Below, one piece after another: positions 12,277 through 24,220 of a stretch of DNA of 64,000 nt. Numbering within the stretch: the stretch's first letter is position 1; every line of letters starts with the position of its first letter. Where the stretch lies: the NCBI GenBank assembly GCA_013397435.1, contig VZRG01000265.1:186001-250000 (forward strand), given 5' to 3'. Below the pieces are notes generated by a model. It saw only the letters and a program-made list of their open reading frames with translations. It did not search any database and was not told the DNA's origin. The translations under genes were made by a program, and so were the position numbers. The stretch comes from Erythrocercus mccallii (lineage: Eukaryota > Chordata > Aves > Passeriformes > Dicruridae).

Positions 12277-15200
12277 CTCATCTTTCATAAAACCTGAACA
12301 AATAGACTTTCCAGGTAACTGGCTGATTCAACAATTCAGTCTGTACTGATTCAACAATTAATAACAACTGTAGTTCAGGACTTCAAAAATATGTAGGCAT
12401 CTAAATTCCATTAAAATAGGCTTTTATATTATGGAATTTATCAGTCTGGACAGCATGAAGAACCTGTATAATCTCTTCTATTAAAACACTGATTTAAAAT
12501 TTGTTTTTCCCACTGAGACACCACTCACCACTCTGGAACTTGTCTAGCTAAAAGTCTGGACTAAATTTGTACTGTATTGGCTGTCATAGACACCACAGGC
12601 TCAGACAACCTCAAATTTAAAGTATATATCCTCTCGATGAAAGGTTACTCTGATTGCTCTGCAGTGCTACAGCTGGTTGCTTCATCCTATAAAAGTTTTG
12701 CTGTACTGGATATTCCACAGTTGTTCTTGAAGCAAGAGTTCATTTCTGAACCTTCTTCTCTTGCTGCTTATATAGAAACCACACAAGTACAATCTGATGA
12801 CTTCTGTGATAACAGAATGAACTGTTTCTTAGATGTTTAAAGGCATCACTTTTTGCTCAGATTTTGGCCAAGATTATAACCTTTGAGATGACACACAAAA
12901 ATGCAATTAAAATGTAGATGTTCTGCAAGACAAGGTCCATTTTTATTGGAAAAGTTTGAAATACAGATTTCACTAAGCAGAAAAGAAAGTGTATGATGCA
13001 CAAACAATTGAGGTGACAGAAGATCTCAATTTGCAGTTGAACCAGTTGTTTGTAAAGCACCTTAAGCTTTTGCCTGGTTGAGCTACAGATGTGTTTGTTA
13101 GGGAAGAATGAGCTGTTTTGCCTGGGGTGTAAGTGCTTGAGCACTCTTTAATGAAGGTGACTGTTAGCTTTTATTTTGGTAAGCAAAACCATTGGAAGGG
13201 ACACCATGATTTTTTCAGAATAAAAATGCTTACTTTGCTATGACCAGCTCTGCAGCTTCTTACAGTAAACTCACTAGTTTTCTTAAAGCCATTTAGATTA
13301 ATTTAATTTCATATGAAGCAATATTTTTGAAATTAAAATTGTCAAAATTATCAAGAAAACTAATAGGAAATTATCATTTTTTTCATAAAATAGTATTTCA
13401 AATTTCCAATATTTTCAAAATATGTATTTTAAAGGCAGTCTCTCATGAAATGATGTGTCAGAACAGCCAAAAAGGGGCCATGAGATACACAGACTCCAGG
13501 CAGGAGTTGGGCCAGAAAGTCATGGTATTTGAAAGACTGGCATGCATCTGCCACCTACCTTTGAAATAGAAATATGAAACTCTGTATGAAATCTTTTAAA
13601 CTTTTTTTCCCTTTATAAACAAAAGCAGCATCTTTACTTCCAGTGAGTTAATTAATCCAACAATAAACAAGAACCTTTACCAAAGCCGTACTTTACAAAA
13701 TCAGCACAACCTTAAGAGGGTATAAAAGGCATGAAATCTCACCAGGTGCATAGGCAAGAATAATTATTCATTCCTATGAAAGGTCAGCTTCAATCCTGAG
13801 CCTGAGCTTTCAATAAATGGTGGAACATAATTTATTTGTACTGGGTATTGCTGCTTCCTAATATAACAAAATACCTCAGGGACATGCTGGTAGTAATGCA
13901 AACACAGGATGGTCTTTTAAGCCAAGAAATCATTTCAAAATTTATCTAAAGCAGAAAGTTATTATGATTCATCAATGGTGGCATGCATTTGTTTGACATT
14001 CACCATGGCATACCAGGGACAGAGAATTATCTGATTTTAGTTCCCATGATCTAACAGAGAAGCTATCTAGGCAACTTGGTGCTTTAAATCTATTCTCCCT
14101 TTTTCTGCATATAGCCATTTGCAAATAAAACACTCCAAGTAGGCACAATAAACAAAGATTCATAGAAAGTCTGTAAAAGGATGCCAAGGTATCTATTTAA
14201 ATTCCATCACTTCATTTATGTGATGTATGTGAAAAACGTCCAGAAATACCATATATGCCCTTTTTAGTATTCTTACAAACATTGACTATAAGCTCAATTA
14301 GTGAGTAATTGAAGTATTCTAAGTTGCATTTCTCATGAACAAAAATACTCTTCTGGAAGAACAAGCATTTCAATAGATTCATTCACAGAAGTCAAGACCA
14401 AAAGATGATAGAGGACCACAAAATAAGAAAGGGATGTACATCACTAAAATTAGGGGAAAGAGAAACAAGACTTATTTTAAAGGCCGACTAAACACAAGAA
14501 GATACACTTACAGTGTGTATACTTACAGAGTATTGTGATGAGAAATAATTGCACTGATTTATTGGAAGTAAAGTTTAAAATTAACATTGTGGAAAACATT
14601 CCTGCTAGTGATATTGCCATTTGAAAAGATGTTTAAAACTAGTCCTAGGAAAGAACTATACTGGAGAATGTAACTATTACCTTGTGATCTAATCTGCAAC
14701 TGCCTGCCTAATGGATTCGATACTCAAAAGATGTTACCTAATCTAATAATAAGAATTTTGTTCCATCTGAAATACAAACTTAACAATGAAATTCTATTAC
14801 TGCTTGAATACTGTTATATTTCAAAATCATATTGTCTATTATATGGACATATCAGTGAAACAAGACTAATTACATAACTTTTGATGGCTTAAGATTAGTC
14901 CAGCTCACCATTTTGGTATTATTTTTTTTTTCCTTTCTATATCTGGGAGACATTCAATGTTAGTTCCACACACTGAAGTTGTGGCTAACCAGAAATCTTT
15001 CATTAAGCTAAATAAAGACTACTAAGAGCAAAATTTTATTAGTGCTAGGCAATAGTCACAAGGTTCTTAAGAAACAAGAACCTTCTGTTGGCCAAACATT
15101 TTTAAACATCTCTATCACCAGACCAACATAATTTAGAGAATGCTGTAGCATTTTGTAGCCATCCTGAAAGAGAAGGTATATGAACTCTGAAAGAGGAAGT

Positions 15201-15624
15201 GGTGAAAAAGATAACAAACCAAAAAAGTTAAACATCCCATGAATTATCCTAAACTGATTTTGAATTACAGAAGTCCAGGATAATAGCAGAATATTTTGAA
15301 ATGGACCCAAAACTGTCTATGTCTGGTTTGTGTCTGCAGATGGCCCAAATAAAACTGCTTCTAGATATAAAAGATAAAAGGATGGTTGTTCTTCACTTCC
15401 AAAATGAAACTATAACTGTATAAGGTTTAAGAGGCGATAGTCTTTGTCACACCTCTAATGTAAATATTTTTCAAATGTTTCTGTTACCAAAATGAAAATA
15501 TTATCAGAAGCTTTAATACAGCAGTGTGAAAAGAAAAACTAAAACCAGAAAATGATCTTTTGAGTCAGAAAATTGGCATTTGAAAATATTGAGACAAATT
15601 AACCTACAGAATTTGCCAACAATG
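12277..15624. other. Unique AT-rich intronic sequence, no feature seen
   Basis: No repeat family or exon recognised. Open frames at 12577-12840 (plus) and 12857-13144 (minus) have no family resemblance I can name and contain no splice-bounded coding signature. Confidence 0.5.
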
Positions 15625-16280
15625 TTATCCTGCCCTCTCACCTATTTCTGAAGTTGCCAGGTGTCAGATTAAACACACAAAGGCCTCTGCAAGGCACCAT
15701 GTCCCAGACAACACCTCCCACTTTGATTATTGTTGCTATCAAACTTCCTAATGGTGCATTCAACTCCTGCATCCAGATCGGTGATAAATACATTGAAAAC
15801 AGGACTGGTCCTAGAATTGAGCCCTGAGGGTCCTGTGGCACCATTCACCACAACCCTTCAAGCCCTGTCCTTCAGCCAGTTCATCAACATCTTGAATCTA
15901 CTGAACATTTTTTCCAGGAGGACAGTATCAAAAATCTTACTAAAATCCAGGAAAAATACATCGACTACATTCCCTTCATCTACTGGGCAGGATATTGATT
16001 TAGGTCAACGGGAGTTTCCTTTTGTAAACCTGTGTTGACTGTGCCTGACGACTGCATTGTCCTTTAAATGCCTTTGAGTAGTGCCTAATATAACCTTTTT
16101 CATACTTTCTTTAGGAACTGAGGTTAGAATAACAGGTCTGTAGATTTCTGGATCTTCCTTCATGTCCTTTTTGTAAATTGGAATAACACTGTCTGGCTTC
16201 CAGTCAGCAAGGACCTTCCCAGACTCCCATGACCTTTGGAAGATAATTAAGAGGGGACCTGCCATAATATCCACTAGCTC
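15625..16280 (-). pseudogene. CR1 LINE reverse-transcriptase fragment (decayed)
   Basis: Minus-strand frames recall the CR1 open reading frame 2 product. At 16274-16005 the peptide includes SWESGKVLADWK, VIPIYKKDMKEDPEIYRP and QHRFTKG, matching the ADWK, PI(F/Y)KKG-DP-NYRP and QHGFTKG blocks of CR1 reverse transcriptase. At 15851-15638 it includes NSRTSPVFNVFITDLDAGVE, matching the SVLGP-LFNIFINDLD block. The catalytic F(A)DD region is here FDSNNNQSG, so the two metal-binding aspartates are lost. At least one frame change separates the two parts (about 15852-16004). The 5' end and the 3' tail are absent. It is a dead internal fragment and encodes nothing functional. Confidence 0.9.
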
Positions 16281-19064
16281 CTTTTATGATTTAATTTACT
16301 TAAACTTAGGGACATACTAAAATTCCATCAAAATCAAAACAAATATTAAATTTAAAGGAAAACCCAAAAATTGATTCATCCAAAACCCCTTAAAGGTGTT
16401 ATTGCAGAAGGCCCCTATAAGAGAAGCCACTACTTAACAAGGAGAGAGAACAGTCTTGATTAAACTTTCTTGAAAAGAAAACAGGCAAACATCAACTTCC
16501 ACTGTAACTGTAAGAATACTCACCTACATAAACATGGGATTGAAAAAAAATGGTCTGTTTTGAAGAAAAGGATTTGTGGGTTTTAGTGAATCACAAATAA
16601 AAAGTGTGAGACCACTGCAAAAAGTACCATACAGTAATTCATAAATAGGGAGTATGACTTGCAGACACTTGGGTAATTGTTATATTTCAGTATATGCTAC
16701 TAAATTCTGAGCTGAAATAGTGCCTAGCTTTGGACACTGAGCTTCAAGAAATACCTGAGAAACTTGGAGAAAACAGAAGTAGACCAACAACAATAAGAAT
16801 AATCTCCTTCCTAGAAAACTTGATGCATGAAGAAAGAAAGGTTGTGTAAATAGAGAAGAGAATGTGAGAAAAGAGTACATACAACAAATATGACTGTAGC
16901 CTTCAAATACAAAATGGGTAACCATAAAACTTAATGGAAAATTTTTCTTTATTTCTACATCAGGCTGAAGGATGAAGACAGGATATTTTGACTAATGGAA
17001 GAAAAATTTCCTAATGATAAGCATCAGAAAAGACTGTAGCTGTAAAAAATGTTTTATTAATAGTGGATCTAGGTTTGGATAGAGAAACAGAACACATCAA
17101 TCTTCCAGTCTACACTTCTGAACTTCTTATTGAGCAAAAAGAGATGGATAAACATTAACAGCAAGTCTAAAACGCAAAGATCGTAACACTGAGCAGATGC
17201 CATGGGTGAAGCGCTGTCATTTCTCCAGCTGGGGCTTAGCCCACATCTGCAGTCAGTTTTGTACAGCACTCTACATATGGCTGGGGAACAGGAAACCAGT
17301 GGGGGTGTGTCACCACATTGTTACAAGCAGAAGTATTCCCAAGGTGCTTTCTGGAGAGGGAATTCTGTCTTCTCCTCTCCCATATAGTAACATCTAAGTT
17401 CTGGTGTCATTAAATAATAATGAGTGACCTTATTCCCTGACCTAGCAAATGCTTTGGCCTTTTCTAGCCCCTACCCTCCCAACAGTCTTTAACATCTCCT
17501 TCAGCACCTTGGGCATCCAGCAATGCCCTTTTTATTGGCTTGAGCTGGATCTCACTGACTATAACTATACCAGAAAACAAAATGGTGCCAGTTTACTCAG
17601 TATTTAGGCACTGAAATTCAACAGCTGAATATTTCATGTTGCTAAACAGTTTAAAAACTCTTGGAACAACTTTGGTCAACCACCTTCTTTCCCAAACAAC
17701 TCGAGCACAATTTGGGTGTTCCTCTAGGACAAATAACATTCCCAACAGGCAACTCCAAACCACCCTTTGCGCTCAGGAGGCAAAAAGAGCTTAATGGTGA
17801 GTGTGTGGGAATGCCACGTCAAGTGGCCTTGGTGTCAGAGAGAAATCTGATAACATTTAATGCACTCCTACAGCTATACCCACTGCCCTGTGAGGGCCCA
17901 AGTAAGGAGAGCATTACTAATGGCAGCTAAAAGAGGAGCTGCTACACTCGACAACCGTGCATAAACAGTAAAAAATGGTACGTTTCATCTTGAAGAGTGG
18001 ACTCTTCTGGATGAAATAATTATTTTAATTCCTACTGCAGTCCCCGATTCCCACCATAAAAGGAGGAAAAAGCCAGCGGTTGCAATTCTGTCTTGGAAAT
18101 CTCTAGTCATACAAAGGGTGTCTAGATGATGCAATTACTCCTATCTAAGTAAAAATTATGTCTTTATAGTCATAAGAACGTTGAACACATGTGGAAAACA
18201 ATCCAGCTCATTCAGTGAATGATATATATTTTTGGGAAAAAAAAAAGAAAGGATATTTTTAGACTGAAGGCCTGATTTGAACCAACAGAGCCCAAGATAT
18301 TCCAGGTGAAACTGGTATTTCATTAACACAATTATGCCTTTTACTTTAGGAAATGGTTTAAGCTAAGGGTAAAATGGTAATGCTCACTTCAAATTTCCTT
18401 AGGATTTTGTTAGTTAAGTCAAATCCTTTACATAAGGTTTCTTGTGTTGAATTGTAGTACAACTGTTTACTCAAGTGGCAGCAGCATAGCTTGTGATAAA
18501 TGAAATGGACATTTATCAAGGGTAAGGTGAAGCTGACAGGTTTAAATGTTAAATGTAAACACGGTAAGACAAGTACAAATATTTTCTACCTGGAGGTTAC
18601 ATATCTAAATCACTAGATAGATATTTTAATTAACTTCTGCACAATAAATGTTTGCTTTCTGAATTATTGAACAATATTTCCTGAGAGAGGAAGATACAAA
18701 ATGCCATGCAATATATTTTCAGTAGAGCTTACACAAAAATGAAAAATTGAAAATCCTTCCTACAACACAGGCAAGACACAGACAAATACTGTTTAGAAAT
18801 ATAAGTTTTAGAATCAATATTTAAAATTAAATTAAATGAAAAACTAAAGAGAGTTATGCCAGAGAGGGGCATAATACATGGAAAGAGGGAGGTTTGTTAC
18901 TTTATTTCATTTTACTCTTAATTCACTGAATTATGATCTAATGACACAAATGAGTAGTTTCCTCAGATTCTGAGGTGATTTTGAGAAAGCCTAAAAGATG
19001 AAGACATAACAATAGTCAGTGGTAAACTCAAAGAAAATGCATCTCTGGTGGGAAAAAAATAGTT
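16281..19064. other. Unique intronic sequence, no gene seen
   Basis: AT-rich sequence up to the exon-proximal part of the intron. A moderately GC-richer open frame at 17661-17930 (plus) has no recognisable domain. No repeat family identified. Confidence 0.5.
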
Positions 19065-19100
19065 ATACACACACACACATATATATAATAGTTATATATA
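19065..19100. repeat. Compound (AC)n(AT)n microsatellite
   Basis: Six AC units followed by AT units and a second short TATATA stretch. It lies about 200 bp downstream of the PIEZO2 exon donor in the direction of transcription, where it reads as GT repeats in the transcript. Confidence 0.85.
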
Positions 19101-19295
19101 AATTTCTTTTCTTTCTTAAGCCCTTCTAGTCCTCCTGCCTTACTAACAATAATTTTTAAAATAAAAAGCTGGAAAACAAGAGCAAGCTGCAAATCCACAG
19201 GTGCACAATGCTAAGTGCCTTTTTATTAACTCTTCACCTTTCAAACCAATGAAGCACTTGGACATTTAAAAAGCTAATAAAAACTAAAACATGTT

Positions 19296-19301
19296 ACTCA
19301 C
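19296..19301 (-). promoter_or_regulatory. PIEZO2: 5' splice site of the PIEZO2 exon
   Basis: On the minus strand the exon end AACT is followed by GTGAGT and then AAC, a strong donor match. Using it splits the Cys codon TGT after its first T, which fits the Asn-Cys expected at the end of this segment of PIEZO2. Reading through instead gives a TAA stop two codons after the Cys, so splicing is required. Confidence 0.88.
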
Positions 19302-19427
19302 AGTTAAAACCAGGTTCAATAGTTTTTGCAGCTTCGAGACTGTTTATTGTAATCTGAAAGATGATATGCAGCAGCAGAAATGATAGACTGGTGAAACACA
19401 GAGATTTCAATAATCGTCCTGTATGCC
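19302..19427 (-). CDS. PIEZO2: PIEZO2, early N-terminal coding exon (partial gene)
   Basis: Read on the minus strand, this exon starts with GG, completing a Gly codon begun in the previous exon. It then has 41 stop-free codons and ends with a single T, the first base of a Cys codon. Length 126 bp, phase 1 at both ends, so skipping it would keep the frame. The peptide begins HTGRLLKSLCF, continues LSFLLLHIIF and ends IEPGFN(C). From memory of the family this matches mammalian PIEZO2 at about residues 54-96, including the hydrophobic stretch that forms an early membrane helix of the first transmembrane unit; PIEZO1 is clearly less similar here. PIEZO2 is a very large trimeric plasma-membrane cation channel opened by membrane tension, used in touch, proprioception and stretch sensing. 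Differences from the mammalian residues I recall include Ile to Thr after LCF and a changed stretch after LEA. A pseudogene is unlikely, because frame and both splice sites are intact. The neighbouring coding exons were not found in the window. Confidence 0.93.
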
Positions 19428-19463
19428 CTAAAAGACAAAATACACATACATATAGTAGGTGAA
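19428..19463 (-). promoter_or_regulatory. PIEZO2: 3' splice site of the PIEZO2 exon
   Basis: On the minus strand the bases just before the exon read TGTATTTTGTCTTTTAG, a T-rich tract ending in AG at 19429-19428. The TTCAC about 33 bases upstream of the AG fits the loose vertebrate branch-point pattern and is my candidate branch site (inference). The first exon base is 19427. The reading-frame phase produced by this acceptor matches the Gly codon that is split at this point in PIEZO2. Confidence 0.85.
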
Positions 19464-22420
19464 TTTTCGAACATTGCCTGAAGATTTTCAGTATAAAGCC
19501 ATAAAAACATCCTGACCAAGGATATTTCTGCCAGTCAGCTCCACATTAATCATGACTGTCCCCTGTGGTCAACATTATAGCAAAAATCACACTTTAATTA
19601 TAGTTTCTTTGAGTACTCTTTAATCACAATCCACAATGACTGCTATTGCAAAGTTTTCCTTTTATGTTTTTTAATTAAAGAAGAAAGTTTGTTAAGTCTT
19701 CAGAGAGCAATTTTACATCAATAATAATAACATCACAATGCTTACCAATACATTACCTTGTACTTTGACAAAACATGAATGATGCTCCTACTTTTGAGAA
19801 AATAAAAGCCTGTTAATCTTATTACTCTTTACAAAACTATTACATGGCAGGGGGTATAACAAGAAACAAACTTCAGTTTGCCTCAGGAGTATAGACATAC
19901 ACGCATTGAATGCTTTGCTTTGTGTCAACTGCCCTCTTACCCTCCTTGAGTAGTTTTAAACATAATTTTCATTATGCACTGAAGAATCCTGTGCCTGACA
20001 CATTTGGTCATGGTTCCTCTGTGATTTACTGGATGTCTATTCAAAAGCCAATAGAAAATATTTGATGAAGACTTAGAAATGCCTTATAAATCCTCTATGA
20101 AGCACTTGGCTTAATCACAGGCAGCCAAACTTGCAAGGTATGAATAAATAAAATAAACCATCAGTATTTCAGGAAATATGCATCTTCAAGACAAAACTGA
20201 CTTTCTGATAAAAGACAACATTAAATATCACCCTACCTGACATATCTGCAGTAGCAGTTTTACTTCCAAAGAACTTTATACCTAGATTTTATACCACCTG
20301 CTTCATGCATTTGAGGGTCATTTTTTAATTTGCAGATCAAAAAACAGCACTGCTGAAATTTTTATCCAAGGCTGTAAATAAAGCCAAGGCTCTGGAGGGC
20401 AGAACTAGCAGAATATACCTAGGAGATGCTCACTCTACATGCAGTCTATTTTGTTCATACTTATTCTGCAATTGTCTGTTATGAAAGAAGATGATGGTTC
20501 ACATCCTGTATCTAGCCAATAAAGATTTCAATTTTAGAATTTTTATAGTTCAAGCGTGTCGTCAATGGCCTAAATAGTAGCTTATAAAGTAAAGAATAAG
20601 ATAAGCTTGAGTCAACAGTTTTAGAAAGTAATAGACTATCTCCCTCCATCAGACTCCAAATTTTTGTTGTAACACTATCTTGAGTGCATATTTTGAATAC
20701 CAAATGTCTGTAATAAACTTGCCTTTCCTTTTTCTAAATAGAGTAAATAATTTTTTTTAAAAAAATTAAAAACGGTAAGAATGAGCCCATGTATGAATTT
20801 TCTGCAATCTGAAAAAGAAGATACATTCATTAGATACATGCTTTGTATGATCTATTCACTTGTCACCAGAGTTCATAAAGAAAGGAGACAACCTCGGTGG
20901 CAAAGCATTACATCAAAAAGACTGGATATTAAAATTTTTGGACAACTTTTTGTTGTTGTTCTTCTTCTGCAGAAGCTGGCCTGGTGTCCTGTCTTAGGAC
21001 AACAACTTCTAAGCATATAAAAGCAGAAACAATAAAATAGGTAATGTTTTCAAAAGCTTTAGAAAAATGAACATATGACAAGCTACATATGAAACAATTT
21101 TTTTGATGTGATGTCATATGTAAAGTATTCAAAGGACTGCTGTATTTTACAATTCTTTTGCAAGTTTCAATATTTGATGCTTCACTTCTTCATTACCAGA
21201 TCCCATGCTCATGGTATTATGAGCACCCTCAGGATACAACTAAATACAACTAAAAAGAACCTATCTCAAAGCTGGAGAAAAAGTTTGATAACACAAATTT
21301 TGTGGACTTTAAAAGTGTGTCAAAATGTACAGATTTCAAAGACAGACAGCTGATTTACGAAGCTCTAAGTCACAAACTCTCCTCAGTGTTTGGGAATTAA
21401 TAGATATCAAGCAACGAATTTTTCATGTGGATTTGAAATGTTTTGATAGAATGGTCTGAGTCAGCATCCAAAGGAGAAAAAGCAATACAATTAATCAATG
21501 CACATTCAATTCCCAAACTGTTAGGTCTATCTTTCAGTATCACTCCAAAATATATCTCAGTTTTAGACTTCACTTCTTACAAGTTTGAAAACAAACATCT
21601 TTGAATTTAAACTGAACAAATCATTTCTCTAAAAAAGCCCTTTTACAGCTGTCATCCTTTTAAGAATTGTAAAAAAGCCAAAAATATATTTCTTCAATTG
21701 CTGAAATGTTGAGATCTCCTGCAGAAAGCAGGAAAAAATTTAAAGGACTATTAACATCCAGGATAACAAATAGCTTCTCAGTGTACTGGTAAACATGGCA
21801 GGATAAACACAGAGCTGGAAGGCAGCTCAGCATGTTCAGAGCAGGTTACAGCATTCCTCAAGAGCTGCTCCCCTCATGGCCATCAGTGGGACCACCATCA
21901 GATTCTACTGAGCAGGAGTACTTTGCTTGCACCACATTCATCTGTGCCAGCAGAAACTAGAAACTAGAAGTATTTGGAGAAGAGTAAGAAATATTATGAC
22001 CTGGGTTTCAAAAGTTTGGAGCTACATCAACAAGTTGGGAGAAATGGGAGTGCTAAAATGAGTGAATTACCGAATATGTAATTTATGTTAAGGAAGAAGA
22101 AGTGACAGATTTGGAAAAGGGATGAGTTTCAATTCATAGTGGGGTTTGGGTAAACCCACTTAACTATGTTTTTACTTACATTTTTCTCTTTCTACTGGAA
22201 AGTTGGTTCTAAATGGCACAAAGAAAAAATTAACCATATGTGTACAGAACTGAGATGGTGAGAAAAGAGAGCTGAAATAAAGCACAGCTTCTTACAATGA
22301 GGAAGAAAGATTTTTTTCCATCCTTGGACTTTTTTCATTCTAATTGACTGGCAATGTTACAATTCCTTTGCTAAAACATACCTCAACTGCTCAGTTGCCC
22401 TACTGTAAAAATCCCTGGGA
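19464..22420. other. Unique AT-rich intronic sequence, no feature seen
   Basis: No exon or repeat family recognised. Contains only short A/T runs, for example around 20750-20770, and a brief AGAAACTAGAAACTAGAAG duplication at 21953-21971. Confidence 0.5.
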
Positions 22421-23140
22421 ACATGAATGGAAGCTGAACATCTCACAGAGAAGGAGATATATATTGTTCAGAAAGTTGTGTGGACAGAACTGACAGCCGA
22501 CACCAGAATTCACAGTATCAATTCCTTCATTTCTGTCCTAAAATGTATAGGCTTCTGTATGTCCATCAAGACTAAAAAAAAGAAAAATCTCATGGCAAAA
22601 CACCTCGGTTTGGAGACTGAGCACTGAGTTCTGATTTCACTCCACCAACAACTTCTGAAAACTATGGAGGATAGACGGGAGAAAGAACATTTGCACCAGA
22701 ATTGGGCAGAAAGATTGAGAAAAGTGGGTTTGCTTTCAGGTATCACTGCAGGTGTCACTTCTAATGATGCCCAGTGGGACCAAAACCTGGCATGTAGAAA
22801 TGTACCCCAGCATGTCTCAGAAAGCTGGGGAGGTTGCTCCAGCCTCTCTATCCCTCCAGAAAGCTCCTGGCAAAGGGCTTCCTCCCCTCTGATCAAGCCT
22901 GCAGGAAGCCAGACAGGATGTGAAGGCTTCGTTACCTTCTTTCTCTTCAGCCCAGCTGCAACATTAAACTGGACTCAAGAGGGCCAAAAGCTTTTCACAC
23001 ATGGAAGAGGAATCAATTTCTTATTTTTCAAAGGTAATCCAGCCAAGAGCTGGATTAGTAATGGCATGTCCCCCCCAGCCACAGGCATGTAACCTCAGTA
23101 CAACTATTTGAATGTGTTCTAATTGGACTGCTGCCTCCAA
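22421..23140. other. GC-richer block with long frames open on both strands, unidentified
   Basis: The plus strand is open over 22664-23092 (142 codons from ATG) and the minus strand over 22510-22896 (128 codons). Neither peptide resembles a family I know, and overlap on opposite strands argues for low stop density rather than coding. Local composition is richer in G and C than the flanks. I would not call a gene. Confidence 0.35.
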
Positions 23141-23460
23141 CCCACCCGTGCACCTCTTGACACCGTGACTGTACACAAAGTTGGAGCATACTACTCACGT
23201 TGTTTCCAACAACAATCAAAAATTCTTGTACATTCATGTCCAGACAGGTAGTCCTCTGATCTTTTTTGCTACCCTCTTCCCCAAAACAGCAAGAGTATAT
23301 CAGAATTTTTTTGTACACCTGGAACTTCCTCGGAGCTTCTACCACAAGGATGTGCTAATGGGACATGGAATAACTGAATGGTCAATTGTCACTGAGACCT
23401 GCTTAAAAATCACATATATTAGCTCTTACATGGCCATAAGCCTTAGGCTATTACAAAGGA

Positions 23461-23529
23461 TGTGATATGACTGACATAATATTATATGATATATGATTGA
23501 TATAATATGACATCCTATCATATCATATG
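23461..23529. repeat. AT-rich degenerate palindromic / tandem patch
   Basis: Dense ATATGAT and ATCATAT words. There is a near direct repeat (GACATAATATTA and GATATAATATGA), and imperfect inverted copies of TATGATATATGAT end in ATCATATCATATGG. Simple-sequence drift is the likeliest source. Confidence 0.6.
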
Positions 23530-24179
23530 GCAGTTGCTTGCAAGATGCATTTTCATTCCACATTGCTTTTGTTTTCTCATTCCAATCTATTTATGGGGCA
23601 TGACAAAGAATTGGTTGAATCTCTAAGAAAGTGAATAATACTGCTAACAAATTATCTTGATTTTTTAAATAAATAGTACTATGCAAAGCTGGTGAGTTCA
23701 AAGGGTCAGTATCCATTCCAATGCTGCAATGTTACCAGAAAAGGGAGACTAGAGAAAAAGAAAATGGCATTTAGAAATTAATTTAACACTGTTTACTATT
23801 CCAGCAGTGTAATTTCATCATCACAATCATACACATGCTGGATGGCTTCATCTAAATGGCAGATTTAAATGTTTTGGGTGTCTTATTTGAACTTTTTGTT
23901 ACTTTCCAAATTATTTTTTGTAAGTGTAACCTTAGTGTTGCATTTTCTGAAGTTTGTTCATTTGGGGATATTTCTAACATCTCTTTAGCCACATATTATA
24001 CTCCAAACTGTTATAACACTCTCAATTCTTCTTGAATAGCTTTATCTAGGAATTTTTTTACACAACACTTTCTATTCAGATCACAGTAGATGAAACATCA
24101 ACGCAAAAGTCATTTTTCATATAACAATCTCTGATAGCCCACGGTGAGTGATAAATATTAATGTGCATTCATATCCTGA

Positions 24180-24220
24180 ACTAGTGACACTCCACTCAAT
24201 AAAGGAGAAGTGTCACTAGT
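24180..24220. repeat. 12-bp perfect inverted repeat with short spacer
   Basis: The left arm ACTAGTGACACT (24180-24191) is the exact reverse complement of the right arm AGTGTCACTAGT (24209-24220). The 17-base spacer contains AATAAA. A further short pairing of CC with GG can extend the stem across a bulge. It could be a transposon-end remnant or a foldback; no family recognised. Confidence 0.9.

Larger units (their letters stand above)
1..19301 (-). other. PIEZO2: PIEZO2 intron, 5' part (downstream of the exon)
   Basis: This is the first 19.3 kb of the intron that follows the recognised exon in the direction of transcription; the next exon lies beyond the left edge or was missed. I looked on the minus strand for the expected continuation (Cys-Ser-Thr-Trp-Glu-Lys and following) and did not see it. 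The interval is AT-rich with frequent stops in all frames. It holds simple repeats near 3.5, 3.75 and 19.07 kb, a CR1 end at 7.0 kb, a solo LTR at 11.7 kb and a CR1 reverse-transcriptase remnant at 15.6 kb. Short open frames elsewhere in it show no recognisable protein. Confidence 0.75.
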
